Assembly (NCBI GenBank): GCA_013416485.1
Contig: JACCEO010000004.1
Span: 1-64,000 of the forward strand
Source of the DNA: Alcaligenaceae bacterium
GTDB taxonomy: Bacteria; Pseudomonadota; Gammaproteobacteria; Burkholderiales; Burkholderiaceae_B
DNA length: 64,000 nucleotides
Direction: 5' to 3'
Shown one piece after another: positions 8,003 to 16,909 of this stretch (its first letter is position 1; the number at the start of each line of letters is the position of its first letter). The notes under the pieces are model-generated. The model was not told the DNA's origin, searched no databases, and saw only the letters and a program-made list of their open reading frames with translations. The translations under genes were made by a program, and so were the position numbers.

Positions 8003-9655
8003 CTACAAGATTGCAGCAGCATAAGCACTAGAAGATAGGCCAGGTAAGGTGTCAAAATTGACGGTATCGATCTGTTCTGGCTGCAAATGTTTATGTGCAT
8101 AGTCCAAATACACCTGTTTATGAACAAACAAAGCAAAAATATCAGGATCCAAATGCTGATTTTCAACCATATTTCCCATGATTTTTAAGGCTTGGGACAA
8201 TGGCATAGGACTTTTGTAAGGGCGTTCATGCGCTGTCAGTGCTTCAAAAACATCCGTTAGACCCATTATGCGGGCTGGTATAGACAGTTGATCTTTGCGT
8301 AGACCCCTGGGGTAGCCTGTGCCATCCATACGTTCGTGATGACCTAGGGCATACTCGGTCACGTTTTGTAAATTGGGTGGAAAGGGAAGTTGTTCCAGCA
8401 TAGCTAAGGTGTGCACCATGTGGTCTTCCATAATGTTGCGTTCTGCCGTGTTTAAGGTGCCTTTGCGTATGCATAGGTTCAATACCTCGTCTTCACTCAG
8501 TAAAGAGCAGGGCTGGCCATTTAGACCTATCCAACCACGCTTGGCTATCGCTTGTACCCGTTCGATATCACTGTCTGTCATGAATTCAGTACCGATATTG
8601 ATTCGTTGTAGAAACGTGAATTCATCAGCAAGCTCTTTGAGCTGTGGATGCATAGATGAGAGGTAAGTGATGGGTTCAGGCAGACCAAGACGGGCAGCGT
8701 GTAATTGTTCTTTCAATTCAGCAATTTCAATGTCGCGGACCAAAATATCAAAACGTTGGCTGATGCTGTTTATACGATCCACAATAGTTTCTAGCTTGGT
8801 GGATTTTTCCATAATGTGATGCGGTGTGACTATTTTTCCGCAATCATGCAGCCAGGCTGCAGTTTGTAATTCGTCCATGTCGTTGTCAGACATGAGAAAC
8901 CCTTCTAGACCAGGAAAATCAGCGCCACTAGCTGCTTTGGCAAGCATTAGCGTGGCATCGGGAACTCGTCGACAATGGGCACCGGTGTGGGGTGATTTTG
9001 CGTCTATGGCGCTGGCAATGACACGGGTAAAACTGTCGAATAGGGCGCGTAATTCTTTGACCAGTTGTTGGTTGCTTAGGGCAACCGCCGCTTGTGATGC
9101 TAATGATTCGGCAATTTCCTGATCGGCAGCATCAAACGTGATGACCTTAGATGATTTATCCAGCTTATTAATTAGCTGCAATACGGCAATGACTTCATTG
9201 TCGTGGTTAATTAATGGGATGGTTAAAAAGGAACGAGACCGGTATCCGGTTTTTTTATCAAAGCGTAATGTGCCTGAAAAATCGAATCCTAGTTCATTGT
9301 AGGCGTCTGAAATATTGATGGTGCTTTTATGAAATACGGTACATGCAGCGACAGTACGCTGGTCTGGACTGCCGTCTGGGTAATACAAGGGAATCAATGA
9401 ATAATTTTTTCCATCGCTACTACTATCGAACTGAACATTCAGGGTATCGTTTTGAACATTGGCAAAACGTAAGGCCGATGTGTCTGGTTCCAACATATAC
9501 AAAGTACCTGCGTCAGCGCCGGTAATTTCGCGAGCACTGCTAAGTATCATTTCCATTAATTGGTAATGATCGCGTTGTGCTGATAACGCAATACCTATAC
9601 TGTTTAGTCGTCGTATCCGTTCGTATTCAGGGGAATTATTAATTAAATATTTCAA
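8003..9655 (-). CDS. GAF domain/HD-GYP cyclic-di-GMP phosphodiesterase-like protein
   Basis: HD-GYP enzymes hydrolyse c-di-GMP. The 550-residue protein lacks membrane segments. An N-terminal GAF sensor domain (about residues 25-200) is followed by an HD-GYP domain with AAWLHDCGKI (His270-Asp271) and GHHERMDGTGYPRG, which contains the HHE and GYP signatures; the metal-binding set looks intact. The start appears to be TTG at 9655 (KYLINNSP), because GGAG lies 8 nt upstream and no ATG occurs before residue 34. It is monocistronic and points towards the candidate origin. Together with lapD in this window it indicates c-di-GMP signalling. The GAF ligand is unknown. Confidence 0.88.
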   Translation of the reverse strand: MKYLINNSPEYERIRRLNSIGIALSAQRDHYQLMEMILSSAREITGADAGTLYMLEPDTSALRFANVQNDTLNVQFDSSSDGKNYSLIPLYYPDGSPDQRTVAACTVFHKSTINISDAYNELGFDFSGTLRFDKKTGYRSRSFLTIPLINHDNEVIAVLQLINKLDKSSKVITFDAADQEIAESLASQAAVALSNQQLVKELRALFDSFTRVIASAIDAKSPHTGAHCRRVPDATLMLAKAASGADFPGLEGFLMSDNDMDELQTAAWLHDCGKIVTPHHIMEKSTKLETIVDRINSISQRFDILVRDIEIAELKEQLHAARLGLPEPITYLSSMHPQLKELADEFTFLQRINIGTEFMTDSDIERVQAIAKRGWIGLNGQPCSLLSEDEVLNLCIRKGTLNTAERNIMEDHMVHTLAMLEQLPFPPNLQNVTEYALGHHERMDGTGYPRGLRKDQLSIPARIMGLTDVFEALTAHERPYKSPMPLSQALKIMGNMVENQHLDPDIFALFVHKQVYLDYAHKHLQPEQIDTVNFDTLPGLSSSAYAAAIL

Positions 9656-9771
9656 TGAAATCTCCGTGATGGAAAGTAGCTAGTAGTTAAAAGTAACCAG
9701 CCTATTCAAAATAATATAGAAATAGATACTACTCCGAAAGTTTGGTTATGGGTGCATTGTCATAAATGAAC

Positions 9772-9780
9772 TGGTATAGT
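9772..9780 (+). promoter_or_regulatory. Extended -10 promoter for the riboswitch/UPF0016 transcript
   Basis: TGGTATAGT at 9772-9780 is an extended -10 element (TGn plus TATAGT). No good -35 hexamer is seen 17 nt upstream, which an extended -10 can tolerate. Transcription from about 9787 would include the whole riboswitch. Confidence 0.5.
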
Positions 9781-9790
9781 GGCCGCACTC

Positions 9791-9900
9791 GTCATAGGGG
9801 AGTAGTCGCCCTGCCTAGCAGGGGCCTGTATCAACATACTTAATCTGTCGTGGATTATGGTGCAGGCGGCATTTAGCTTGGCAAGACCTTGGCCTGCATA
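9791..9900 (+). promoter_or_regulatory. yybP-ykoY manganese riboswitch
   Basis: The leader carries the conserved yybP-ykoY elements in order: GGGGAGTAG (9797-9805), ACATACT (9834-9840) and GGCAAGACCTT (9880-9890), with pairing segments such as GCAGGCGGC and GGCCTGC between and after them. This family senses Mn(II) and turns on exporters. It sits just upstream of a UPF0016 gene, a combination established in several proteobacteria. The exact ends and the expression platform are estimates. Confidence 0.88.
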
Positions 9901-9932
9901 GTCTCTGGAAGGGCCAAGGATACTGTGCAGCC

Positions 9933-10532
9933 ATGTCTACTCTGGCCCCGGAATCAATAATTGTGGAAGCTTTCCTTATATCAACGGGCGTTGTCGCCTT
10001 GGGCGAAATGGGTGATAAAACCCAATTGCTGGCTATCTTGCTGGCCGCTAAATTTCGCCGTCCTTGGCCTATCATTGCAGGTATCTTTATAGCCACATTG
10101 GTCAATCATGGCCTAGCCGGTTTGGTCGGTGGTGGTATAGCCAGTTTGTTGGGACCTGATTTATTACGCTGGGTAATTGGTGTGTCTTTTTTGGGTATGG
10201 CTGTTTGGATGCTCATACCAGATGAAATAGATGATACTGAAGCCAATAAATACCGTTTTGGCGTATTTTGGACCACAGTAATTGCTTTTTTCTTAGCAGA
10301 AATGGGCGATAAAACTCAAATTGCAACGGTGGCGTTAGCAGCCCGTTATCCTGAACTTCTTGCTGTGGTTTTGGGTACAACATTAGGCATGATGCTAGCC
10401 AATGTACCGGCCGTATTTGTAGGGGATGCTATTTCCAAAAAAATCCCCATGAAACTGGTTCATGGGGTAGCGGGTGGTATTTTTGGGATATTAGGTCTAC
10501 TGACGTTATTTAATGTCGGTAACTTTTTTTAG
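9933..10532 (+). CDS. UPF0016/TMEM165-GDT1 family membrane protein, probable Mn(II) exporter
   Basis: UPF0016 proteins are cation transporters, and the Vibrio member MneA exports manganese. The 199-residue protein has six hydrophobic segments and the two hallmark motifs, EMGDKTQLLAILLAAKF (from residue 25) and EMGDKTQIATVALAARY (from about residue 125), one per three-helix repeat, so it is the full-length two-repeat form. It lies directly downstream of a yybP-ykoY Mn(II) riboswitch, which strongly supports Mn(II) detoxification. It is convergent with maeB, with only 10 nt between the stops. Confidence 0.9.
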   Translation: MSTLAPESIIVEAFLISTGVVALGEMGDKTQLLAILLAAKFRRPWPIIAGIFIATLVNHGLAGLVGGGIASLLGPDLLRWVIGVSFLGMAVWMLIPDEIDDTEANKYRFGVFWTTVIAFFLAEMGDKTQIATVALAARYPELLAVVLGTTLGMMLANVPAVFVGDAISKKIPMKLVHGVAGGIFGILGLLTLFNVGNFF

Positions 10533-10542
10533 GGGATTGCGC

Positions 10543-12828
10543 TTAGGCCCGGTTCGCATCAATTACGGTAAGTGCTGCCATGTTAATAATGCGCCTTACC
10601 GATGAACTAGAGGTCAGTACATGGATGGGGGCATTGACCCCCAACAAAAATGGACCGACTGCAACATTACTGCCGGCTACCGTTTTAAGCAGGTTATAGG
10701 CAATATTTCCTGCATCTACGTTAGGGCAAACTAATAGGTTAGCGGCATCCTTTAAGCGCGAAGTGGGTAGTATGCGCTGGCGTAAAACAGCGTCCAAGGC
10801 ACAATCACCATGCATTTCCCCATCAATTTCCATGTCGGGTTCTTGTTGCAGTATCAGTTCTAGTGCTTCACGCATTTTTATGCCTGAAGCTGAGCTGTCA
10901 GAACCGAAATTAGAGCGTGATAATAAAGCGACTTTTGGAGTCAGATCCAACTGAGTTAAGGTCTTAGCAGCTGCTAAAGTGAATTCAGCAATTTGTTCGG
11001 CAGTGGGATTTTCGTTAACGTGGGTATCAACAATAGCTACCATGCGCTCGTCCAGTAGCAAGATATTCATGGCCGCATAGGATTGTGAATTGGGTTTCTT
11101 TCCAATCACTTGATCTATGTAACGCAGGTGGTCATGATAAGAACCGACTGAACCACATATCATGCCATCGGCATCGCCTAAGTGCATCATCATGGCGCCT
11201 ATTAGCGTCCAACGACGGCGCATTTCTACCCGTGCCATATCCTTAGTAATCCCACGTCGGTTCATGATGTTCCAATAGGCTGTCCAGTATTGATGGAAAC
11301 GCTCGTCGGATTCTGGGTTCGTGACTTCGACGTCCTCACCTAAACGCAGGCGTAAACCATATTTTTCGATACGAGCCAACAACACAGAAGGACGACCAAC
11401 CAGTATGGGGTGAGCCAATTTCTCATCTACAACAGCCTGCACAGCACGTAACACGCGTTCTTCTTCGCCTTCAGTAAACACTATGCGCGCTTTACCGCCA
11501 TCTTTAACCAGTTTTCTGGCCGAAGCGAATAAGGGCTTCATAAATGCGCCAGAGTGATAAACAAACTGTTGGAGTTGCTGTGAGTAGGCTTCAAGATCAG
11601 CCAATGGACGAGAAGCTACTCCCCCGTCCATTGCAGCTTTGGCTACAGCTGGCGCTACCCGCACAATTAAACGTGGGTCGAAGGGTTTAGGTATCAGGTA
11701 TTCTGGGCCAAACGAAACATCAGCGTTGCCATAGGCGGCGGCCACGATTTCGCTCTGTTCTTCTTTGGCCAACTCAGCAATGGCATAGACTGCTGCAATT
11801 TCCATTTCACGGGTAATGGCAGTTGCACCTACATCTAATGCACCCCTGAATATATAAGGGAAACATAAAACGTTATTGACTTGATTGGGATAGTCAGAAC
11901 GGCCGGTTGCCATGACTATGTCATCGCGTACAGCGTGGGCGACTTCAGGCAGAATTTCGGGTGTAGGATTGGCCAAAGCTAATATCAAAGGCTGTTTTGC
12001 CATACTGGCAACCATGTCGGCCGTAAGTACATTGCCTGCAGATAAACCTAGGAACACGTCCGCGTCTTTGATGACTTCTGCCAGTTTTCTGGCTTTGGTT
12101 TTTTGAGAAAAGCGGGCTTTATGTTCGTCCATCAAGGTTTTTCTACCTTCGTAGACTACGCCTTCAATATCGGTGACCCAGATGTTTTCTAAGGGCAGGC
12201 CCAAATCCACCATAAGATTCAAGCATGCTAGTGCTGCAGCGCCAGCCCCTGAGCTAACAACTTTGACTTGGGTGATGTCTTTACCAACAACAGTCAGTCC
12301 GTTGATAAAGGCAGCAGAGACGGTAATGGCCGTGCCATGTTGATCATCGTGAAACACTGGGATTTTCATCCGCTCGCGTAATTTTTTTTCAACGATAAAA
12401 CATTCTGGTGATTTAATGTCTTCCAGATTGATCCCACCAAAGGTGGGTTCCAGACCTGCGATAATTTCTACGAGTTTATCTGGATCAGATTCATTAATTT
12501 CGATATCGAATACGTCTAATCCAGCAAATTTTTTGAATAATACGGCTTTACCTTCCATAACTGGCTTGGCCGCTAATGCGCCGATATTACCCAGGCCCAG
12601 TACAGCACTACCGTTGGTAATAACACCAACCAAATTTCCCCTGGCGGTATAGCGAAAGGCATTAATGGGATCGTCAACGATTTCTTCACATGCAGCGGCG
12701 ACGCCAGGTGTGTAAGCCAGGCCCAGATCGCGTTGGGTAACTAAGGGCTTAGAGGCTGAAATTGCAATTTTTCCCGGTGTGGGAAACTCATGATAATCCA
12801 GAGCAGCCTGGCGATTCGTGTCAGTCAT
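10543..12828 (-). CDS. maeB: NADP-dependent malic enzyme with C-terminal phosphotransacetylase-like domain
   Basis: The enzyme oxidatively decarboxylates malate to pyruvate, supplying NADPH. The 761-residue fusion is the usual MaeB type. The N-terminal malic enzyme half (to about residue 430) contains [26 protein letters not shown] and FHDDQHGTA; the C-terminal half resembles phosphotransacetylase (residues about 430-761), which in this family is regulatory rather than catalytic. The ATG at 12828 has the ribosome-binding site AAGGAC. It is divergent from a LysR gene whose 22-bp palindromic operator could also affect maeB expression. Confidence 0.95.
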   Translation of the reverse strand: MTDTNRQAALDYHEFPTPGKIAISASKPLVTQRDLGLAYTPGVAAACEEIVDDPINAFRYTARGNLVGVITNGSAVLGLGNIGALAAKPVMEGKAVLFKKFAGLDVFDIEINESDPDKLVEIIAGLEPTFGGINLEDIKSPECFIVEKKLRERMKIPVFHDDQHGTAITVSAAFINGLTVVGKDITQVKVVSSGAGAAALACLNLMVDLGLPLENIWVTDIEGVVYEGRKTLMDEHKARFSQKTKARKLAEVIKDADVFLGLSAGNVLTADMVASMAKQPLILALANPTPEILPEVAHAVRDDIVMATGRSDYPNQVNNVLCFPYIFRGALDVGATAITREMEIAAVYAIAELAKEEQSEIVAAAYGNADVSFGPEYLIPKPFDPRLIVRVAPAVAKAAMDGGVASRPLADLEAYSQQLQQFVYHSGAFMKPLFASARKLVKDGGKARIVFTEGEEERVLRAVQAVVDEKLAHPILVGRPSVLLARIEKYGLRLRLGEDVEVTNPESDERFHQYWTAYWNIMNRRGITKDMARVEMRRRWTLIGAMMMHLGDADGMICGSVGSYHDHLRYIDQVIGKKPNSQSYAAMNILLLDERMVAIVDTHVNENPTAEQIAEFTLAAAKTLTQLDLTPKVALLSRSNFGSDSSASGIKMREALELILQQEPDMEIDGEMHGDCALDAVLRQRILPTSRLKDAANLLVCPNVDAGNIAYNLLKTVAGSNVAVGPFLLGVNAPIHVLTSSSSVRRIINMAALTVIDANRA

Positions 12829-12908
12829 GTGGTGTCCTTCAAAAATTTATCGATTTATAAGCAGTGTAGGCGTTTAGGTATAAGATAATTATTTGATTTT
12901 GCTATGAT

Positions 12909-12930
12909 CCTATAAGTAGTTACTTATAGG
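12909..12930. promoter_or_regulatory. Perfect 22-bp palindrome in the maeB-lysR spacer, probable operator
   Basis: The left arm CCTATAAGTA (12909-12918) and right arm TACTTATAGG (12921-12930) are perfect inverted repeats around GT. The site ends 12 nt before the LysR ATG and lies 81 nt upstream of the maeB start. LysR-type regulators bind such dyads in divergent promoters, often repressing their own gene. Binding by this regulator is inferred. Confidence 0.7.
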
Positions 12931-12942
12931 TTTACTCCTACT

Positions 12943-13914
12943 ATGCCAGCTTCAACACCTCATGATGTTGTCAGACGCTTAATGGCGCGTTTAAAAATGC
13001 GCCATTTGCGCTTGTTGTTGCACATTGGTGAACATGGTTCATTAACTAGAGTGGCTGAACATATGGCGACTAGTCAGCCTGCTGTGACCAGTGCTTTAGC
13101 TGAACTGGAAAATATGTTCGGTGTTGCTTTGTTTACACGCTCTGCTCGCGGTATGACGCCAACACCAGCAGGGAAAGTCGCCTTGGCCAGAGCTCGCGCC
13201 ATGCTGAACGATTTGGATCATCTAGTCAGTGATATGGATGCGATAGCCTCTGGGCATGCCGCTCATTTGCATATAGGTGTATTGCCCTTTGTGGCTGGAA
13301 AAATTGTATCGACGGCCATACAGCACACTTTGGATCTAGGCTTGCGTTTGACCGTTAGGGTAGATGAAGGTACTAGTGGTCAATTGTTGCCTCGTTTACG
13401 TAACCACGCTTTGGACCTGGTAATAGGTCGAGTGTCGGCTTCTTTGGATATCGACAATATCGATTTTGAGGTTTTGTATCAGCAAAGACCGCGCCTTATT
13501 GCCAGTCGCCGTCTTGCAGCTAGATTAGGCCGACATCGTTTGGATTGGACTATGTTGGCTGAATTGGATTGGATATTAGGTGCTCCACGTACGCCTATGC
13601 GGGAACAAATTGTTGAACTGTTTTTACGGGCAGGTGTTCGACCACCTACACCGATAGTGGAAAGTTATTCTTCCAAGTTAATCGGAGAATTGATCGTGGG
13701 TAGTGATAGTGTGGTGTCTATTGTTCCAGCCGAAATTGCTGAAGAGTTAGTGCGTATTGCAGGGGTGTCCATCGTGCCGTATTCATTTGATTGGACGCTG
13801 TCACCCGTTACTTTGTTTACCCGTACCGGTGGTATACAACGTGATGTGGATACTGTGTTTAAAACAGCTTTGCGTAAAGTATGCGAGGATGCTAATTTCA
13901 CGATGTCTATTTGA
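12943..13914 (+). CDS. LysR-family transcriptional regulator
   Basis: The 323-residue protein has an N-terminal winged helix-turn-helix (LRLLLHIGEHGSLTRVAEHMATSQPAVTSALAELENMFG, here split by motif: HGSLTRVAEHMATSQPAV is the recognition region, residues about 31-48). A C-terminal substrate-binding domain follows (from about residue 100). The short N-terminal extension and ARLKMRHLRLLLHI resemble the GbpR/PcaQ-type subgroup that controls catabolism of sugars and aromatic acids. It is divergent from maeB and ends 87 nt before the TetR gene. Effector and targets are unknown; maeB, itself and the catabolic operon are candidates. Confidence 0.88.
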   Translation: MPASTPHDVVRRLMARLKMRHLRLLLHIGEHGSLTRVAEHMATSQPAVTSALAELENMFGVALFTRSARGMTPTPAGKVALARARAMLNDLDHLVSDMDAIASGHAAHLHIGVLPFVAGKIVSTAIQHTLDLGLRLTVRVDEGTSGQLLPRLRNHALDLVIGRVSASLDIDNIDFEVLYQQRPRLIASRRLAARLGRHRLDWTMLAELDWILGAPRTPMREQIVELFLRAGVRPPTPIVESYSSKLIGELIVGSDSVVSIVPAEIAEELVRIAGVSIVPYSFDWTLSPVTLFTRTGGIQRDVDTVFKTALRKVCEDANFTMSI

Positions 13915-13966
13915 AACGTGGTTATCCTCGCTTGACGTATATCAAAATACTAACAATAATGATGGG

Positions 13967-13980
13967 TGACTCATGATTCA
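13967..13980. promoter_or_regulatory. Candidate TetR operator upstream of the tetR gene
   Basis: TGACTCATGATTCA is an imperfect palindrome centred on TCATGA, 21 nt before the TetR start codon. It matches 11 of 14 positions of the palindrome TGATTAATGAATCA at 30513-30526, upstream of the large catabolic operon. A common form is TGAnTnATGAnTCA. The pairing of the two sites suggests one regulator; this is inference. Confidence 0.5.
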
Positions 13981-14001
13981 TTTTAGGTTTGTGGAATAGC
14001 C

Positions 14002-14679
14002 ATGTCAAACAAAAAGAAAAATAACTCGGTGGATGATGCCCAAGTGGATTCTGTTGCTGTGGCGGATTGGCGCAATGCCAGTACGCGTAATGAACGTGGA
14101 CGTTTAATACGCGAGGCATTGTTTCAAGCAGCTGCGGAAGTGGTCGGTGAAAGAGGGTACCAAGATGCCTCGATTACTTTGATTACTCAACGTGCAGGTG
14201 TGGCCCAGGGCACGTTTTATAACCATTTCGAATCACGTCAGGATATTCTAGATAAGTTATTGCCGACGCTAGGCAAAGACATGCTGGATTATGTAAGAAC
14301 GTGTTCACGTGAGGGTACTACATTAGTAGAGCGCGAAGAACTTGGATTTAAAGGGTTTTTTTCATTTTTAAAAAAGAATCCGCATTTTTTTCGTATTCTT
14401 AATGAAGCAGAAAGCTTCGCGCCTAAAGGCCATCGCGAGCACCTGGATTTAGTGGCTTCGGGCTATGTACGTATGCTTAGTCGTGCCCGAGACAATGGGG
14501 AACTGCCAGGCTATGACGAACGTGAACTTGAAGCCATTTCTTTTATGTTGATGGCAGCCCGTAGCTATTTAGGCTGGCGCTATGTATATGGCGAAGAAAA
14601 ACAGTCAGATGTACCTGACTGGGTAGTGCAGTTATATTCTAAATTTATAAGTACAGGGTTTTCTAATAAACCTATTTGA
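14002..14679 (+). CDS. TetR/AcrR-family transcriptional regulator
   Basis: The 225-residue protein has a TetR N-terminal DNA-binding domain at about residues 35-80, with GYQDASITLITQRAGVAQGT forming the helix-turn-helix and FYNHFESRQDIL following, and a helical ligand-binding C-terminus. About 30 polar residues precede the domain. The gene is convergent with the 15-gene catabolic operon (10 nt between stop codons) and is the natural candidate for its local repressor, responding perhaps to an acyl-CoA intermediate as many such TetR proteins do. A likely operator lies at 13967-13980. Confidence 0.9.
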   Translation: MSNKKKNNSVDDAQVDSVAVADWRNASTRNERGRLIREALFQAAAEVVGERGYQDASITLITQRAGVAQGTFYNHFESRQDILDKLLPTLGKDMLDYVRTCSREGTTLVEREELGFKGFFSFLKKNPHFFRILNEAESFAPKGHREHLDLVASGYVRMLSRARDNGELPGYDERELEAISFMLMAARSYLGWRYVYGEEKQSDVPDWVVQLYSKFISTGFSNKPI

Positions 14680-14689
14680 TGCGCAGTCA

Positions 14690-15442
14690 TTAACGAAAGT
14701 AGGTACCTCCATTAACGTCCATAATGGTACCTGTGCTGTAAGAGGCCGCTGGTGAGCACAGATAAGCGATAGCGCTAGCAATTTCTTCAGGTAAGCCCAT
14801 TCTTTTCATGGGATATTTCTCAGGTGCATAGCCATGATTACTGGTCATGGGTGTATTAACCGGGCCTGGTGCAACACCGTTAATAATGACATTGTGCTGA
14901 ATACATTGTTGTGCAGCCCAACGTACCAGTGCATGCAGGGCACCCTTAGAGGCAGCGTAGTGCGGCCCAGCACGTAGTCCCCCCGTCCATCCTGCAATAG
15001 AACCACATAGTGCGATCCGGCCTTGACCACGTTCTATCATGCCAGGCATAACGGCGCGGACCAGGTTAATAGGGCCTAGCACATTAATTTGCATCACTTT
15101 TGTAAAGGCATTTTCATTCCAGTCAGGGGCGGTCCAATCGTCGTCGTATGGGCATATCCCTGAGGTGTCGGCTAATGCGTCCAGTGCTCCTGCACTTTCT
15201 ATGATGGTTTCTACTGCTATACGGCAGGTAACGTCGCAATCTAGAATATTTTCTACATGCTTAAGTGTATTGGCCAATTGATGTAATTCAGGTATCCGAT
15301 TGAAATCGGAAAGTATCAAGTTGGCACCCATAGCATCCAGTAGTCTTGCCGTTGCCTGCCCTATACCTCCGGCAGCGCCGTTAATCAATATTCTATGGCC
15401 ATGTAAATTGAATGGCAGTGATGTGGCATTAGAGTGAGTCAT
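14690..15442 (-). CDS. Short-chain dehydrogenase/reductase (SDR), last gene of the catabolic operon
   Basis: This is an NAD(P)-dependent oxidoreductase of the classical SDR type, 250 residues. It has the nucleotide motif INGAAGGIGQATARL near residue 20 and the active-site YAASKGAL near residue 153, with a conserved Ser about 13 residues before. The ending TGTIMDVNGGTYFR is typical of FabG-like SDRs. The start at ATG 15442 (MTHSNATSL) lies 4 nt after the livF stop codon, so it is coupled. The central LADTSGICPYD replaces the usual NNAG motif, an unusual feature that may reflect altered cofactor handling. Substrate unknown. Confidence 0.85.
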   Translation of the reverse strand: MTHSNATSLPFNLHGHRILINGAAGGIGQATARLLDAMGANLILSDFNRIPELHQLANTLKHVENILDCDVTCRIAVETIIESAGALDALADTSGICPYDDDWTAPDWNENAFTKVMQINVLGPINLVRAVMPGMIERGQGRIALCGSIAGWTGGLRAGPHYAASKGALHALVRWAAQQCIQHNVIINGVAPGPVNTPMTSNHGYAPEKYPMKRMGLPEEIASAIAYLCSPAASYSTGTIMDVNGGTYFR

Positions 15443-15446
15443 AGTT

Positions 15447-16160
15447 TTACACAGAAAGATAGCGTTGTTTAATGTCGGCGTTAGCATTTAATTCGTTAAG
15501 CGATCCTGAAAATACGGCTCGCCCGCGATCAATAACAACGGCTTTATCGGCTAAACCTAAACAAAAATGCAAATTTTGTTCAGCCAAAACGATGGTGGTT
15601 CCTAAGTTTTTTAGGGATTCAATCAGCTCACCAATTTTCTGTACCATGATGGGAGCCAAGCCTTCACTGGGTTCGTCGAGCAGCATAATTTCCGGATTGC
15701 CCATTAACGATCTGCCTATGGTCAGCATTTGTTGCTCACCACCAGAGAGTTGACCACCTAGACGGTTTTTTAAGGGAACCAGCAAAGGCAGCATTTCATA
15801 GACACGTTCAAGAGTCCAGACGTGCTTGTTCTGTATACCCAATTTGGTGGCTATGGTTAAGTTATCTTCTACGCTTAAGTCGGGGAATATTTGCCGATCT
15901 TCAGGGGTAAATGCAATACCAGCACGAGCAATACGGTGGGGTGGCAAGTTGGTAATTGGCTGTTGTTGCAGTTGTACGGTTCCTGATCGTATACGTAGTA
16001 CACCAGCAATGGCTTTCATTGTGGTGCTTTTTCCAGCGCCATTACGCCCTAGTAGCGCAACGGTTTCCCCTGCATTTACTTCTAAAGATAAGCCAAATAA
16101 TGCTTGGCTGGAACCATAGAAAACATCAATATTGGAAACGGTTAAGACGGTGTTGCTCAT
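15447..16160 (-). CDS. livF: Branched-chain amino-acid-type ABC transporter ATP-binding protein LivF
   Basis: This is one of two ATPases of a Liv-type (HAAT) importer in the inner membrane. The 237-residue protein has Walker A GRNGAGKST near residue 38, the signature LSGGEQQML near residue 138 and Walker B IMLLDEPSEGLAP near residue 158. The start codon overlaps the livG stop by 4 nt. The family imports branched-chain amino acids but also aromatic acids, amides and other carboxylates; the catabolic neighbours suggest a carboxylic acid. Confidence 0.93.
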   Translation of the reverse strand: MSNTVLTVSNIDVFYGSSQALFGLSLEVNAGETVALLGRNGAGKSTTMKAIAGVLRIRSGTVQLQQQPITNLPPHRIARAGIAFTPEDRQIFPDLSVEDNLTIATKLGIQNKHVWTLERVYEMLPLLVPLKNRLGGQLSGGEQQMLTIGRSLMGNPEIMLLDEPSEGLAPIMVQKIGELIESLKNLGTTIVLAEQNLHFCLGLADKAVVIDRGRAVFSGSLNELNANADIKQRYLSV

Positions 16161-16909
16161 GGTGTCGCTACCTTTGGTGTGCCAAGATATGCTTCGATAA
16201 CGGCGGGGTTATTGCGAATTTCTTCTGGTGTACCTTGGGCCAGTAATTTCCCATAAGAAAGTACGTGAACAAATTGCGAAATACGAAAAACAATTTCCAT
16301 ATCGTGTTCTATGAGAATCAGTGTTAAACCACCTTGCTTCCATAGCTTAAATACCATGTCTATCATTTTTTCCCGCTCTTCTGGGCCCATGCCAGCAATG
16401 GGCTCGTCAAGCAGCAACACTTTGGGTTCTAGTACTAATGCCAGGGCAATATCTAGCAGTTTTTGATCCCCATGCGACAAGTTTCCACTAATGACATCTG
16501 CTTGGTTTTGTAGTCCTAGACGCTCCATAGCTGCATGGGCACGGTCACGTGTTTTTTGTGGGGGAAAGTGAGTCGTAATTTTTGCTGATTCCCCTAAAGG
16601 GGACATAAGGGCACCACATAAGGACTCTTCGACCGTCAAGGAAGGAAACAGCTGCGCTACTTGGAATGCACGTCCTATGCCTTTGCGGACTATGGTGGTG
16701 GCGGACTGCCCAGCGATGTCTTCGGAGTTGAGTAATATCCGCCCCGAATCTGGTTTTATGTTGCCAGATATTAAATTAAAAAAGGTGGTTTTCCCTGCGC
16801 CATTAGGCCCTATGACAGCATGTAGGCTTTCGGCAGGAAAATGTATAGAGACATCCGATGTGGCGTTGACACCGCCAAACGACTTGCAAAGGTTCTCTAT
16901 CTTAAGCAT
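16157..16909 (-). CDS. livG: Branched-chain amino-acid-type ABC transporter ATP-binding protein LivG
   Basis: This is the second ATPase of the importer. The 250-residue form starting MLKIENLCKSFGGVNATSDV (ATG 16909, ribosome-binding site AAGGAAC) is the family standard; a longer open frame runs back into the SDR gene and is rejected. Walker A GPNGAGKTT, the divergent signature NLSHGDQKLLDIAL, Walker B VLLLDEPIAGMGPEE and the C-terminal RNNPAVIEAYLG are present, the last being a LivG hallmark. It overlaps the SDR upstream by 8 nt and livF downstream by 4 nt. Confidence 0.93.
   Translation of the reverse strand: MLKIENLCKSFGGVNATSDVSIHFPAESLHAVIGPNGAGKTTFFNLISGNIKPDSGRILLNSEDIAGQSATTIVRKGIGRAFQVAQLFPSLTVEESLCGALMSPLGESAKITTHFPPQKTRDRAHAAMERLGLQNQADVISGNLSHGDQKLLDIALALVLEPKVLLLDEPIAGMGPEEREKMIDMVFKLWKQGGLTLILIEHDMEIVFRISQFVHVLSYGKLLAQGTPEEIRNNPAVIEAYLGTPKVATP

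Noticed and set aside
14290-14315. CACGTG near 14306 and other CACGTG hexamers as further parS sites
   Set aside because: The flanking bases do not form the 16-bp palindrome; only the two sites at 5253 and 5296 do.
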